Part shown: positions 46,109 to 57,225 of the stretch, piece by piece
How the letters are laid out: every line of letters begins with the position of its first letter
Numbering within the stretch: position 1 is the first letter of the stretch
Origin: Cannabis sativa
Lineage: Eukaryota > Streptophyta > Magnoliopsida > Rosales > Cannabaceae
Direction of reading: 5' to 3'
NCBI RefSeq assembly: GCF_029168945.1
Contig: NC_083605.1
Coordinates: 7,881,280-7,945,279 of the forward strand
Length of the DNA: 64,000 bases
Position numbers and translations under genes: made by a program
Notes under the pieces: generated by a model
The model's database searches: none
Told to the model about the DNA's origin: nothing
The model's input: only the letters and a program-made list of their open reading frames with translations

Positions 46109-49100
46109 ATGGGTAAGTAATTAATTTTTTTTTTTTCTAAATCTTGTTTGTTGTTGTCATATTTAATTAAGAATGTTGTGTTTGATGATTGATCTGTGGA
46201 TTGTTGTTGTTATTTTGCTATTTTTTCTGTTATAATATTTGCTGCATGTGAAAACTGGGATTTTGCTGTTTTTCTGCATTTTTTTTCGTCGGGTCCGATG
46301 GGGCCCGATGCTGGCCCGATGGGTGGCCCGATGTGGGAAAAAATTTGTTGACAGGGGTGAAGACCCGATGGGTCCGATGGTCCATCACTGGGTCCGATGG
46401 TCGGACCCTCCTCGGGTCCGATGTTTTTTTCTTATTTTTTTTATATTTTTTGGAACACGGGTCCGATGGTCCCCATAGGGGTCCGATGGTCCGACCATCG
46501 GACCCATCAGACCCAATTTTTTTTTGAATTTTTTTATTTTATTTTTAAAATTTTTTAATATATGGTCCGATCCTTGTGGGGTCCGATGGTCGGACCAATC
46601 AGACCAATCGGACCCTACGGGATTTTTTTTTATTTTTTTAATCTATTATTATTTTTTATTTATTATTATTAATTTATTTTATATTGATTTATTATTTGTG
46701 TTATTAGTTATTTTTTTATTAATCATTATTAGTTATTAATTATTATTTTAGTTAATGTTTTAAGAATTATTTTTTTTTAGTTATTTTATTAACTATAAAT
46801 TATGAATTATTATTAATTATTGTTTATTTTTTATGGTTTGAGTAATAATTATTAATTATATTTTATTATCAATTAATAATTATTTTTTAATTATTAAATT
46901 TTTTTTATTATGAATTATTAATTATTGTTTTATTATGAATTATGAATTATTATTTTATTATCAATTAATTATTATTGTTTTGTTATTAATGATTAATAAA
47001 GATTTTTTTTCGGTGAGATTTTTGTTGTAAATTATAACTGTGTTTTTTTAAATATATGTGATAGGTTCAACTGTTAATGCGTGTGTTATGTATAATGGTG
47101 TTTGGGAGTTTGATGGTAGAGATTGGGTTTATAAACGGGGCGACAATTTGACATTTGACATTGATCCAAACCTAAGCTACTCAGGTTTGGTTGATGTTTT
47201 GTACGAAGAACTGGATGTCGACAAAGTGGAGTATGACTTGAAATTGGAAGTACATTACAAGTACAAGAAAGGCTTTGAGTATCGCCTTGAAGTTATTGGA
47301 AATGATAAGCGTACAAGGTACTTTTTATCTACACTTGCAAAGAAGCCAGATGAATTTACTCCTTTGTTTGTGACTTTGTTAAAGAAGAATGTTTGCGTCG
47401 ATCCTAGTCCCACACCAAGTTTTGTTAAGGATAATCGTAGCGAGGTTGGGAGTTTTGTTGGTCCAGAAACAAATCCAGAGGTGTTGGTTGCAGATGTATT
47501 ACCTGAATTAAATAATATGATGCCGAGTGCTGATATTGTAGCACAAATGCCGTTCATCGATGGTTTTTTTAATGGTCCAGACCCTGAATGTTATGTTGAG
47601 GGCAATGATGGCGTAAGAGACGACCAAGGTACAGAGGCCCCTGCTCCTGTACCTTTGAACTTGACTCCACTATCGTACCAAATACCACCGAGGCCACCGA
47701 CACGGAAAAGAATGCCCCGTAAAGAAAATTTCCAAACACCTGGTACTAGTAGTAGTCGTCCAGGCGAAACCAATCATGCTAGAGGAACTACTGACAGTAC
47801 AGGTCCTAATAATGGTAGAGAGACCAATGATATTAGTGGTCCTACTGATGCTCGAGGTACCAATGTGACTGGATGGAGCGATCCATTTTCTTCTTTGACA
47901 AGTTACGGTAAATTCAAGGAGAAAATGTATACAAGAGAAGACATCAAGGATCATAGTCATTATATATCTACGGGTGGCACACCGGGCGGGGAGTTACATG
48001 TGGGAAAGTTTTTTAGAAACAAAGAGCATTTAAAGATGGTTGTTGGCCTGTATGCAATGAAGAAAGGGTTTGACTACTACGTTAGGAAGTCCGGTACTTA
48101 TATTTGGTACGTCACATGTAAGGATACAGATTGTGGGTGGAGATTAAGAGCGAAGAAGAACGTACTTTCTAACATGTTTGAGGTGAGTACATTTCATAAT
48201 GTACATACATGTTCCCTTGATCTTCGAGGAAAAGATAACCGTCAAGCATCACCTGTAATAGTTGCCCATCTAATTAAGGATAAGTTCACAACTGACGGCT
48301 CGGATCAGTTGCCCACTGATATAAGAAAAATTATGCACAAGGATTACGGGATCCAAATGAGTTACGAAAAGGCATGGAGGTGCAGAGAGAAGGCAATACA
48401 CCTGTCTCGGGGTACACCTGAAGATTCTTACTCTTTATTACCTAGTTACTTGCACATGCTACAGTTGCGGAATCCAGGTACCATCACGGATTTTGTGGTA
48501 GAAGATGGTCGCTTCAAGTATTGTTTCTTCTCTCTGGGTCCTTCTATTCGGGGGTTTAAGTTTTGTCGACCTGTTATATGTGTTGATGGGTCTTTCTTGA
48601 AGACTAGGTATGGTGGGCAAATGTTGTGTGCAGTGGCTTTGGATGCAGGGAGTCATATCTTTCCGATAGCTTTTGCTATAGTTGACAGTGAAAACCACAA
48701 TTCCTGGACCTATTTTATGGGAAAATTGAAAGAAACGATTGGTGATGTTGAGAACTTAGCTTTTGTTTCGGATAGGCATCAAAGCATTGTTCGTGCTTTG
48801 GATATCGTGTTCCCTGATGCACACCACGGTGCATGCTACCACCACATTATTATGAACGTCAACCACAAGTTCAAGACTGACGTCTTCACGAATCACATTT
48901 ATACGTGTGCATACACGTATTCAAGATCAGAGTTTCACAGAGAATTTGAGAACATTCGGGCCATGAATCCAGCGGTTGCAAAATATCTTGAGGAAATCGG
49001 ATTTGAAAAATGGGTCCGGTCGTACTTTCCAGGGGTACGTTACAATGTAATGACGAGCAACTGGGCTGAGAGCTTCAACAACACAACTAAGGATGCAAGA

Positions 49101-49715
49101 GGCTTCCCGATCACTGCTGTTGTAGCATTCCTGAGGTCCAAAGTCCAGAAGTGGTGTGCTTCACGAAAAGAAAAAGCTGACAAGTGGACGAAACCCCTAG
49201 CACCAGAAATGGAGGAGGACTTGACATTGCATTTTGAAAAAGGTCGGTATTTGAAGGTTGACTCATGCGGGCCTTACACGTTGCAGGTTCACCCTGGAGG
49301 AACAGTTATGACCGGTGGCGTAATGGACTTGCAGGAACATACTTGCACTTGCGGCTTGTTCCAGTGCATGAAGTTTCCTTGTCCTCATGCATGTGCTGCA
49401 TCTCATGAGCGAAGTATTAGCGCGTACACACTATGCTCGCCATATTACACAACTGAATATTGGAGGAGGACATATGAAGGAACAATTATGCCAGTTGGTG
49501 ACAAGGATGATTGGGAATTGCCTGATGACATCAAGAAGATGAGAGTTGGAGTGCCTGTTGAGAAGCAACCAGTAGGGCGACCCAAGAAGCAAAAGGCTGG
49601 AAGAATTAAGAACAACCGAACTGCTTGTAACGGTGAAAGGATTATCAAATCGCGAAATTGTAGCATGTGCGGTGCCAAGGGGCACAACAGAAGCACTTGC
49701 AACTACCGAGGTTAA
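46109..49715 (+). CDS. MuDR-type transposase (mudrA-like), two exons
   Basis: Exon 1 is only ATGG (46109-46112), followed by a consensus donor GTAAGT. Exon 2 starts at 47065 after ...TGATAG and runs to a stop at 49713-49715, giving about 884 residues with no internal stop. Domains: an N-terminal PB1-like segment; a DBD_Tnp_Mut zinc domain (HVGKFFRNKEHLKMVVGLYA, then CKDTDCGWRLRA); and a MULE catalytic domain with Asp in ICVDGSF (about 509), Asp in FVSDRHQS (about 571) and Glu in NWAESFNN (about 670). A SWIM finger follows, CTCGLFQCMKFPCPHAC, then a CCHC knuckle, CSMCGAKGHNRSTC. The DDE residues are all present, so the enzyme may be active. It should bind the inverted repeats and catalyse cut-and-paste transposition. 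Confidence 0.93.
46113..47064 (+). other. Intron 1 of the transposase gene, carrying a minisatellite
   Basis: 952 bp from GTAAGT to ATAG. The first half holds repeats of GGGTCCGATGG (46289-46618); the second half is TTATTATTAATTATT low-complexity sequence. The inference of splicing rests on good sites and on the fact that the joined ATG keeps the frame; no ATG suited to starting this frame lies closer. Confidence 0.8.
46289..46618 (+). repeat. GGGTCCGATGG minisatellite, left (transposase intron)
   Basis: More than ten variants of GGTCCGATGG / GGCCCGATG, mainly in transcript sense, separated by T-rich spacers. Short inverted copies (CCATCGGACCC) near 46494-46504 and 46587-46615 could form hairpins. 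Confidence 0.9.
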
Positions 49716-50053
49716 AAATGTTATTTTAGTTTATTTGTATCGTGATGGGTTGGACTATTATGTATTGTTATTGAATTAATGTTGGACTATTTTAAACATT
49801 AGAATTTGTGATATTTTATGTTTACATAATTATTATAATTTGTTGCACGAAAGAAAGGCGTAAAATTTGTATGAACTCTTGAAAAAACATAAACATACCA
49901 ATAAAAAAAAACATTTGTTCATGCTAAATTCTGGTAAAACAAATCTACACACCACCGCTCTCTAAATTTCTTCATATTCTCATCGTGCACATTATCAAAC
50001 GTAGTCTCCAGCATACTATGCTCGATGTGCTCTATCACGTACATCCCGCCGAT

Positions 50054-50054
50054 T
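50054..50054 (-). other. Splice acceptor deciding the Cys-to-Gly reading
   Basis: Exon 5 is inferred to start here (CAAATGCAG before AATCGGCGGG). With the donor at 50148 (GTAACTT), codon AGA is split and the protein reads TRIGGMYV. The upstream TGC in the intron tail belongs to the acceptor and is not placed where the catalytic Cys should be. Confidence 0.7.
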
Positions 50055-51180
50055 CTGCATTTGTATGAGACAATAAAAAGTAAATGACTAAATGTATGCA
50101 AATTAAATTCAAGTTAAATAACAAAAAAATCAATTGTAATTAAGTTACCTTGTCTTTGTCTGTGGAACAACGGCCCGATCCATGACTTTTGAAGTGAAAT
50201 TTCTGACCTGGCTCTCTGAGGCGGTAAGTTGAGGTAAGAGGATCATGTCATGACTCTCGAATAGGCCAGCCTGCAGCAACAAATTTGGTAGTAATTTTTC
50301 CCACATTGCCAGGTGACGGTTCAATTCGTTCGGGGAAATCGATCCGAGGCTGGAGTCAAATATGTTCAACAACCAATGATCCAGATCTATCTCTAATGCC
50401 ACCCAATGCTTTGCTCCATCGAAGTAGAGGGCCATATATATTCTCTCCTTGTTCTTCCAACTGGCCAAGAATTGACTTTCATCCCCTCGAATCAAATCTA
50501 ATATGCTCTCGTCCCACTGATAGTTAGCCTGGTCATCACCCGCAGCTTCCCACCGAGCAATAACTCCTGCTGGGAAAATACACGGCATTATGACACATCT
50601 ATTCGGGTAGGACTCGGGATAAAAGTGTTGCCGCCTCCTCATCAAATGGAATGCCGCATCCAAATGCTAAAACATGAAAATTAAATATGTCAGAGTTAAA
50701 TAAAAAAGAGTTAGATAAAGTCTTTAAAAGCAAAAGCAGTAAAAAAGTCTTAAAAACTTACATCGTTCCCAAGCCAAAATTTCGGAGTATGCAGTTCGAG
50801 GAACCAAGACGAAGGGTATCGACCGGTGAAGCACTCTCTCGGGTAATTGTTCCCAATCTGGCCGAGTACCCAATTGTGAAAAGTCTTGAGCAGCTTCCGA
50901 TCAACCACTCTAAGTGGGTCCGCATTCACGAGTGTCGAAGTAGCCCTAGCCTTCTTCTTCATTTCAGTGTACTCAGCGAACCACCTAGGCCGCCGTCTCT
51001 TCCTCCGGTTATCCATGACTTCTGGAGCTGTCTCTAACACCTGCACCTCAGAATCCTGAGTATCCCCGATGCTGGTGATATTCGTCTTCTCAGGTTTACA
51101 GAACATGTCATCATCATCCGGTTGGTAATCATTTGGGAGAATGAAGTCATCTTCCGGTGTCCGAGCCTCCTCTTCCGGTT

Positions 51181-51222
51181 GTGGCTGTGGCTGTGGCTGT
51201 GGCTGTGGCTGTGGCTGTGAAT
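51181..51222. repeat. CTGTGG hexanucleotide repeat encoding Gln-Pro
   Basis: About six copies on the plus strand encode a QPQPQP run in the linker of the C48 gene. Confidence 0.9.
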
Positions 51223-51430
51223 CTGCTGCCGGCCTTCCAAGATCTTGCAGGAGCGTCATTATGGTCTTCAACTGATCCATAATCGCTGTTTGTCCTCTTA
51301 GCAGAGCGGCCTGCCCCCTCTCCACAGTCTCCAACCTTGCCAAAATGGCAGGGTATACTGGATCGTGAGCCTCCGAGGTGCTGGGAATAGAAGCTGTCGG
51401 GGGAATAGGAGGATCCTGTGATGCTGGAAG

Positions 51431-51530
51431 TGGGTCAACACCAGACCCATCGTGAATCGAAGGCCGCGGATGGGTCAACACCGGACCCATCGGGAACTAA
51501 AGGCCGGAGATGGGTCAACACCGGACCCAT
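51431..51530 (-). repeat. 40-bp tandem repeat that shifts the frame of the C48 gene
   Basis: Units at 51431-51470 and 51471-51510 plus a half unit to 51530, each starting TGGGTCAACACC. Since 40 is not a multiple of three, one extra unit changes the frame. The open frame entering from exon 3 and the one leaving differ by exactly one such unit. Confidence 0.88.
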
Positions 51531-52729
51531 GCAGGCTGCAGGCGGTGCATGTGGAGGAGACGGTGGAGGTGGTGTAGAGTCTTTAAATATTCGGGCTGCC
51601 TCCGCTCGTTCTTCCAATGTGGAGGCAAGCTTTTCGGCCTGGCTTCGCAAAGCATCCTGTGTTGGTTGCCCATCCTCACCCAACACAAGTTCCTCCAAGT
51701 CAACAAATAACGGAGGCTGACCCCCGGTTATGTAACTCACAAACTTAATCTCGTTCGGCCGAGGACATAACACGGAGTACACTGTCAACTGAAAAATATA
51801 ACAAATATATTAATATAATATATGGAAATTAACATGAATTCAAAAATAAAGCGTAACAAACTTACATTTTTAGCAAATAATCTGGTCACTTCATCCTTCC
51901 CGAGTGTAGTGTTCAGCTTACTCTCCCAGTTGACCATTCTCGGAAAGCCATGCGACCTCCTCACTGCATACTCGTTGCCCAGCTGTAATATGGCCTCGTA
52001 TGCCCAATACTGCAACGCTGCAGCATAGCCGTAGGCTGAGTATTTTGCCTCCTTCTGAGTTACTCCCTTCTCAATCTTTTTCAACATCTTATTCTTCACA
52101 TCCAAGTAATCCTTGTTACAAGTTTCCATCAGCTTGGTGTAAGAAATCTTTCCCCAGGGATACTCGTAGAAGAATGGAAGGTTATCAACCATTCTTATCA
52201 CAAAAGGAGGAACGACATTCTTCTCCTCCTTACCAGTGAGGACGCCTATAACAAACAAGGCCATCCCCAACTTGTAGACATCATCAGCTTCTGTGCAGCT
52301 CTCAAAAACTCTGCGCAGTTGGCCGAAGGTGATCGAAGCACTACCGTTGAAATATTCCTGAATCAACCGGTCAGAGCTTCCATTTTGTTTGATGTCTTCC
52401 TCAGTAGGGCCGGGCAATAAGTTTAACCCGGTGACCAAGCCGAACTCCACCCTCCCAAATCTACATCTCCTCCTTCCCAAGTAGAAATGCACCTCGTCCG
52501 GCTTGTCAGATTTTATTTTGTGAAGCATCAACTGATGAAAAAATGCTCCAGAAAATTGTATGGGCGCTCTCTCGAAAAACTGTTTGAAAGGGGATTCCCT
52601 CACCCTGTCCAATAGGTTGAATTCTTCAAATTTAGCCTTAATCTTCGCGCCCCATGTAACACGGCCAGTGTAATGGTCCGACACTGGAATTATAAGATGT
52701 GCAGTTCCCTGAAAAAAAAAACCAACAAC

Positions 52730-53950
52730 GATAATTAATAATTAATAATAAAACATAACCAATAATGAATAAAACAATAAAAAATAAAACAATAATTCAT
52801 AATTAATAATTAATAATTAAATAATAATTAATAAAACAATAAAAATTAAAAAAAAATAATCAATAATTTATACTAAAACAATAATTCATAAGTAATAAAA
52901 CAATAAAAGAAAAAACCATAATTAATAATTAATTAAACAATAATTAATTATAAATAAAACAATAAAAAATAAAACAATAATTACAAATTAGTAAAATAAT
53001 AAAAAAATAATACAACAATTAATAATAAAACAATAATTAATAAAAAAACAATAATTAATAAAAAAACAATAATTAATAAAACAATAAAAAAAATAATATA
53101 ACAATAATTAATAATTAATAAAACAATAAAAAATAATACAATAATTAATCATTACTAATAAAACAATAATCAATAAATAATAAAATTAAAAAGACAATAA
53201 AAATTAATACAAAAGTTAATAATTAATACTAAAACAATAATTAATAATTAATAATTAATAGTTATTAAAAAATAATAATTAATAAAACAATACAAATTAA
53301 TACAATAATTAATAATTAATAATAAAACAATAATCAATAAATAATAAAAAATTAATAAGACAATAAAAATTAATACAAAAATTAATAATTAATAATAAAA
53401 CAATAATTAATAAATAATACAAATTAATAATTAATAATTAGTAAAAAAATAATAATTAATAAAACAATACAAATTAATACAATAGTTAATAATTAATAAT
53501 AAACATTAATTAATAATTAACAAAAATTAATAATTAATAACTACAAATTAGTAAAAAATTAATAAATAATAAAACAATAAAAAATAATACAATAATTAAT
53601 CATTAATAATAAAACAATAATCAATAAATAATAAAAAATTAATAAGACAATAAAAATTAATACAAAAATTAATAATTAATAATAAAACAATAATTAATAA
53701 ATAATAAAAATTAATAATTAATAATTAGTACAAAAATAATTATTAATAAAACAATACAAATTAATACAATAATTAATAATTAATAATAAAACATTAATTA
53801 ATAAAAAACAATAATCAATAAAAAAATAAAAAATAATACAATAATTAATTAATAATAAAACAAAATACAATAATTAATTATTAATAATAACACAATAATT
53901 AATTAAACAATACTTAAAAAATCAATACAAATAAAATAATACATAACAAA
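52730..53950. repeat. 1.2-kb AT low-complexity block
   Basis: Made almost only of TAATTAATAA, AAAACAATAA and TAATACAAT units without a fixed period. Some longer segments recur, for example AATCAATAAATAATAAAA with AATTAATAAGACAAT at about 53331 and 53620. Confidence 0.9.
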
Positions 53951-53993
53951 ATAACTAAATCATTAATATTAAGAAAAAAAAAAAAAGAACAAT

Positions 53994-54275
53994 CGGGTCC
54001 GATGGGTCCGATATGCCCGATAGGGTACCAATCGGACCCATCGGTCCAATCGGACCCATCGGTCCTCTCTGTGTAACACACTCCCCACCCAGCAATCGGA
54101 CCCCCCCTATAATTGACCCATCGGACCCGAGCCAAAGGACAATCGGACCCATCGGTCCAATCTGTCCTCTAACACACCCCACCCCAGCCATCGGACCCCT
54201 ATAATCTACCCATCGGACCCGAGCCAATTGACCCATCGGGCCATAATCGGACCATCGGACCGAACATCGGTCCGA
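53994..54275 (-). repeat. GGGTCCGATGG minisatellite, right (C48 gene intron)
   Basis: Ten or more copies, mostly as CCATCGGACCC on the plus strand, that is GGGTCCGATGG in the sense of the minus-strand gene. It is the counterpart of 46289-46618. Confidence 0.9.
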
Positions 54276-54475
54276 TCATCTTCCCCAAATCCATTTTCAC
54301 CATTTTAACCATTTTCAGTCCATTTTCACGGATCCGATAACCATTATCACAACAAAATTTTTAAATCTAACCAATAATATTTCACAAACAATCCCAAACA
54401 AAATATATCTTTAAACCCTTTCTAAAAAAAACCAAAAAAAAACCACATACCTTTGACATGGTCGGCGTTGAGCGT

Positions 54476-54560
54476 TCGGCCGGGGTTCAGAGTTGGTCGG
54501 GGTTGAGCGTTCGGCCGGGGTTCAGTTCGACGAAGGAATGCTCGGGCTCATGGTCGGGGT
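54476..54560. repeat. Short tandem repeat GGTCGGGGTTGAG in the 5' region of the C48 gene
   Basis: GCGTTCGGCCGGGGTTCAG occurs at about 54471 and 54507, with GTTGGTCGGGGTTGAG-type units between and after. It lies in the likely 5' untranslated or promoter region just upstream of the tiny first exon. Confidence 0.7.
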
Positions 54561-54782
54561 TGAGGGTTGGTTCGTTGAGTGATGGTTCGGCTGGCTGGGT
54601 TTTTGAGAGAGGGGGTTCGGCTGAGAGACGAAGAGAGAGGAAGAGAGAGGCTGATTCAAATGAGGGGGGTAGTTTAGGAAAATTAGAAAAGTAGTCATAC
54701 ATAACCAATTTTAATAACTTTGGATTTAGGAAAAAAATTATAGGTATTAGTAAGTATATTAATTCAAATTTCCCTTATATAA

Positions 54783-55719
54783 TAAGAAAAAGTTAGTTAA
54801 AGTATATACCTATAATTGCAAGCCCAAATACGCTACACACAAAATTATGCCGAACCCCTATAATATAAAGAAATACAACGAAATTACAAAATTAATTATT
54901 TCATAACTTATAACTAGTTATAAAAAATTGTAACAAGTTACTTAGTTACTAAATTATACATACATATATATAATCAATTATATCTCACACTATTATCTCA
55001 AAAAAATAAAATTATATCACACACTAATTCAATTTTAAAATTTTTATTTCTAAACTAAAGAAATCCCCCCAATGTCATTTTATTCACAATAAATATATAT
55101 TACAAAAAATATATAAAATACAATTACAAAATTTATTTCCATAAAAAAATATACACACACTATATACACACACAATATATACATACATTATATACAAATA
55201 TTCAATAAAATATACAAATACATATATATATATTATACATTGAGGTATAAATTATTACCTAATAACCGCAATCCGACGACCACCGTAAAAAATTCCGGCA
55301 CTATACACATAAAACACAATAATATTACTAATAAAATAAAAAAACTCAAATAATAATTTAAAAATAAAACAATATACATAATACAATAAGAATAGAAACA
55401 ATATTTATACCTTAAACGAGGTTGAGATTCAAAGATTTCTCAAGAAAAATGGGTGGCCGGATTTCACACCCAAACTTTACTATTTGGGTTCGGATGACAC
55501 TCAAAGAGGGTAAAAAATCAAAACTTTTTAGGTGTATGTTATTAAGTATCGAAAATGGAGGATTTTTAAAAAAAAATGGGCTCAAATGGTTGAGAAATGG
55601 GGGAGCTAGGGTGGGGAGAAGGTGGGTCGGCAAGGGTTTGGGCTGGTGTTTTTCTCTCTGGTTTTTGGTGGGTGTTGAGTGAAATGAAGGAGGAAGACGA
55701 AGCCATAGGGTATATACAG
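54783..55719. other. Right-hand non-coding part of the CACTA
   Basis: AT-rich sequence with TATACAAATA runs. A GC-richer stretch at 55410-55690 has open frames on both strands but no recognisable domain; it may be the 5' leader side of the transposase gene. Confidence 0.5.
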
Positions 55720-56026
55720 AGGTCGACCCTATGGCGTCGGTTCCTTCATAGGGACCGACGGCATAGGGTACACGTGTCAGGATATCCTGTACCCTATGCC
55801 GTCGGTTCCTATGCAGGAACCGACGGCATAGGGTAGTTCAGAAAAAAAAAAATTAATTTCCATCCGCCTCTAAATGGTATAATGCAATTTTATACCTACG
55901 GTTTTTATCAAAAAACTGCCTCTAAATGTCAATTTCGAACATAGCGGGTATTTTCACACCCTTTAGCTTCCCTTTTTATAAATGGGGTTGAAAAAACTGC
56001 CTCTAAAGGCTAACATTGTAGTAGTG
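55720..56026. repeat. Right subterminal repeat region of the CACTA
   Basis: It has inverted and direct copies of GTCGGTTCC and ACCGACGGCATAGGGTA, including a long palindrome built from GGCATAGGGTACA and TGTACCCTATGCC around a short centre (about 55768-55803). Near the tip, CTGCCTCTAAA occurs twice. Confidence 0.85.
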
Positions 56027-56029
56027 AGG

Positions 56030-57196
56030 TTATGTTCTTCCTGGGCAGGAAAAGAAAGTTTACAAATTAAATAGGTCTATCTATGGACTTAAGCAAGCTT
56101 CTCGCTCATGGAACAAAAGGTTTGATGAAATTATCAAGACCTACGGCTTTCTTCAGAATGAAGATGAACCTTGTGTTTACCAACTCAAGGAAGACCAAGT
56201 AGTAGTATTCCTGGTCCTTTATGTTGATGACATTTTGATCATTGGAAACAATGTCAAGAAAATGACTCACATCAAGGAATGGCTCAACACTCAATTCGAT
56301 ATGAAAGATTTGGGTGAAGCAGCCTATGTTCTTGGTATTCAGATTATCAGAAACCGGAAGAACAGATCTCTTGCTCTCTCTCAAACAACCTACATAGAAA
56401 AAGTCTTAGAGAGATTCTCCATTAACAACACCAATGGGGCAAACATGCCTTCTAGATATGGTATTCGTCTATCTAAGGAACAGTCTCCGACTGATCCTCA
56501 AGAGATAGAGGACATGGCGAAAATTCCCTATGCCTCTGCAGTTGGAAGTCTAATGTATGCAATGTTATGCACTAGACCTGACATCTGTTATGCAGTTGGA
56601 ATCGTGAGCAGGTATCAGTCTAATCCAGGACATGAACATTGGAATGCAGTTAAGTATATTCTGAAATAGTTAAAGCGTACAAGGAATCTTGTGTTAGTCT
56701 ACAAGGGTGGTGCTTCAAATCCCATAGGCTACACTGATTCAGATTTCCAGGCAAGTCTTGAAGACAGGAAATCTACATCTGGGATGGTGTTTACTCTTCG
56801 GGGTGGAGCAGTGGTTTGGAGAAGTGCAAAACAAACTGCGATATCAGACTCGACTATGGAAGCTGAATACATAGGCACGTAGAAGCTGCTAAAGAACTTG
56901 TCTGGCTAAGAAAGTTCTTCACCAGTATAGGTGTCGTTCCTGGAATGGAAAAGCCTCTGGTCCTACTTTGTGATAACAATGGAGCAATAGCAAACAGTAA
57001 AGAACCTCGAAGCCACAAGAGAAGCAAACACATTGAAAGGAAGTATCACATTATCAGAGAATACGTGGCAAGAGGGGATGTACTAGTTGAGAAAGTTGAC
57101 ACAGAGGACAACCTAGCTGATCCATTTACCAAAGTCTTGGCCGTGACAGCATTTAAAAAGCACCGTCAAAATTTAGGATTAATTGATATGTACTAA
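56030..57196 (+). pseudogene. Younger copia pol, second part: RT palm and RNase H
   Basis: It resumes the frame broken at 37642. It reads KVYKLNRSIYGLKQASRSWN, then LVLYVDDILIIGNN with the catalytic YVDD (about 56221-56232), then DMKDLGEAAYVLGIQI and KIPYASAVGSLMYAMLCTRP. A stop at about 56667-56669 follows KYILK. The RNase H has GYTDSDFQASLEDRKSTSG and VWRSAKQTAISDSTMEAEY. A one-base frameshift sits near 56878-56882. The last part, VLLCDNNGAIANSKEPRSHK and KHIERKYHIIREYVARG, ends at a stop at 57194-57196. Confidence 0.93.
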
Positions 57197-57209
57197 TTAG
57201 TTTTATATT

Positions 57210-57225
57210 AGTGCAAGTGGGAGTT
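57210..57225 (+). other. Polypurine tract of the younger copia
   Basis: GTGCAAGTGGGAGTT abuts the 3' LTR start TGTTGGG, the normal plus-strand primer position. Confidence 0.75.

Larger units (their letters stand above)
52709..54450 (-). other. Intron 1 of the C48 gene, with minisatellite and AT-rich block
   Basis: It runs from GTATGT (54450) to a T-rich tract and CAG at 52709. The half near the promoter has the GGTCCGATGG minisatellite; the rest (52730-53950) is a long run of TAATTAATAATAAAACAAT-like repeats. This mirrors intron 1 of the transposase gene. Confidence 0.78.
49919..54459 (-). pseudogene. MULE-borne DUF1985 / C48 (Ulp1-like) protease gene
   Basis: Five exons on the minus strand. 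Exon 1 is 9 nt, ATGTCAAAG (54451-54459), with donor GTATGT. Exon 2 (51866-52708) is a DUF1985 domain (FGLVTGLNLLPG, VPPFVIRMVDNLPFF). Exon 3 (50755-51788) is a linker with a proline/glutamine-rich QP repeat, an acidic stretch and a basic RRKRRRPRW. Exons 4 (50149-50666) and 5 (49919-50054) form the C48 domain: His in HWVALEIDLDHW, Asp in NIFDSS, Gln in AVVPQT. The position of the catalytic Cys, six residues after that Gln, reads Gly in RIGGMYVIEHIE. A 40-bp tandem repeat in exon 3 shifts the frame. The family cleaves SUMO or related conjugates; this copy is probably inactive. Confidence 0.85.
45808..54774. mobile_element. Mutator-like element with MuDR transposase and Ulp1-like gene
   Basis: Termini GGGAAATTTGAATT pair as inverted repeats of roughly 100 bp (45808-45905 and 54680-54774, imperfect). 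The flanks are TTATATAA at 45800-45807 and 54775-54782, an 8-bp duplication. Two genes converge: mudrA-like (plus, 46109-49715) and DUF1985/C48 (minus, 49919-54459). The layout resembles maize MuDR (two convergent genes driven from the ends), and the gene content resembles plant Kaonashi-type elements that carry Ulp1-like genes. It sits inside the CACTA element. Confidence 0.93.
37643..56026. mobile_element. Large CACTA (En/Spm) element, 18.4 kb, with a nested MULE
   Basis: The termini are CACTACTACAAAAACACCC and, inverted, CACTACTACAATGTTAGCC, both followed by TTTAGAGGC. The target duplication is AGG. It encodes two minus-strand genes: a TNPD-type transposase (41590-44951) and a TNPA-like protein with a C48-like end (38188-41444). 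A 9.0-kb MULE is inserted between the transposase gene and the right end. Excluding that, the CACTA is about 9.4 kb. Both genes carry nonsense changes, so it is not autonomous now. Confidence 0.97.

Noticed and set aside
46109..49715. Transposase gene as a domesticated host gene of the MUSTANG or FAR1 kind
   Set aside because: It is enclosed by inverted repeats and an 8-bp duplication, and sits with a C48 gene inside an element, so it is a resident transposase.
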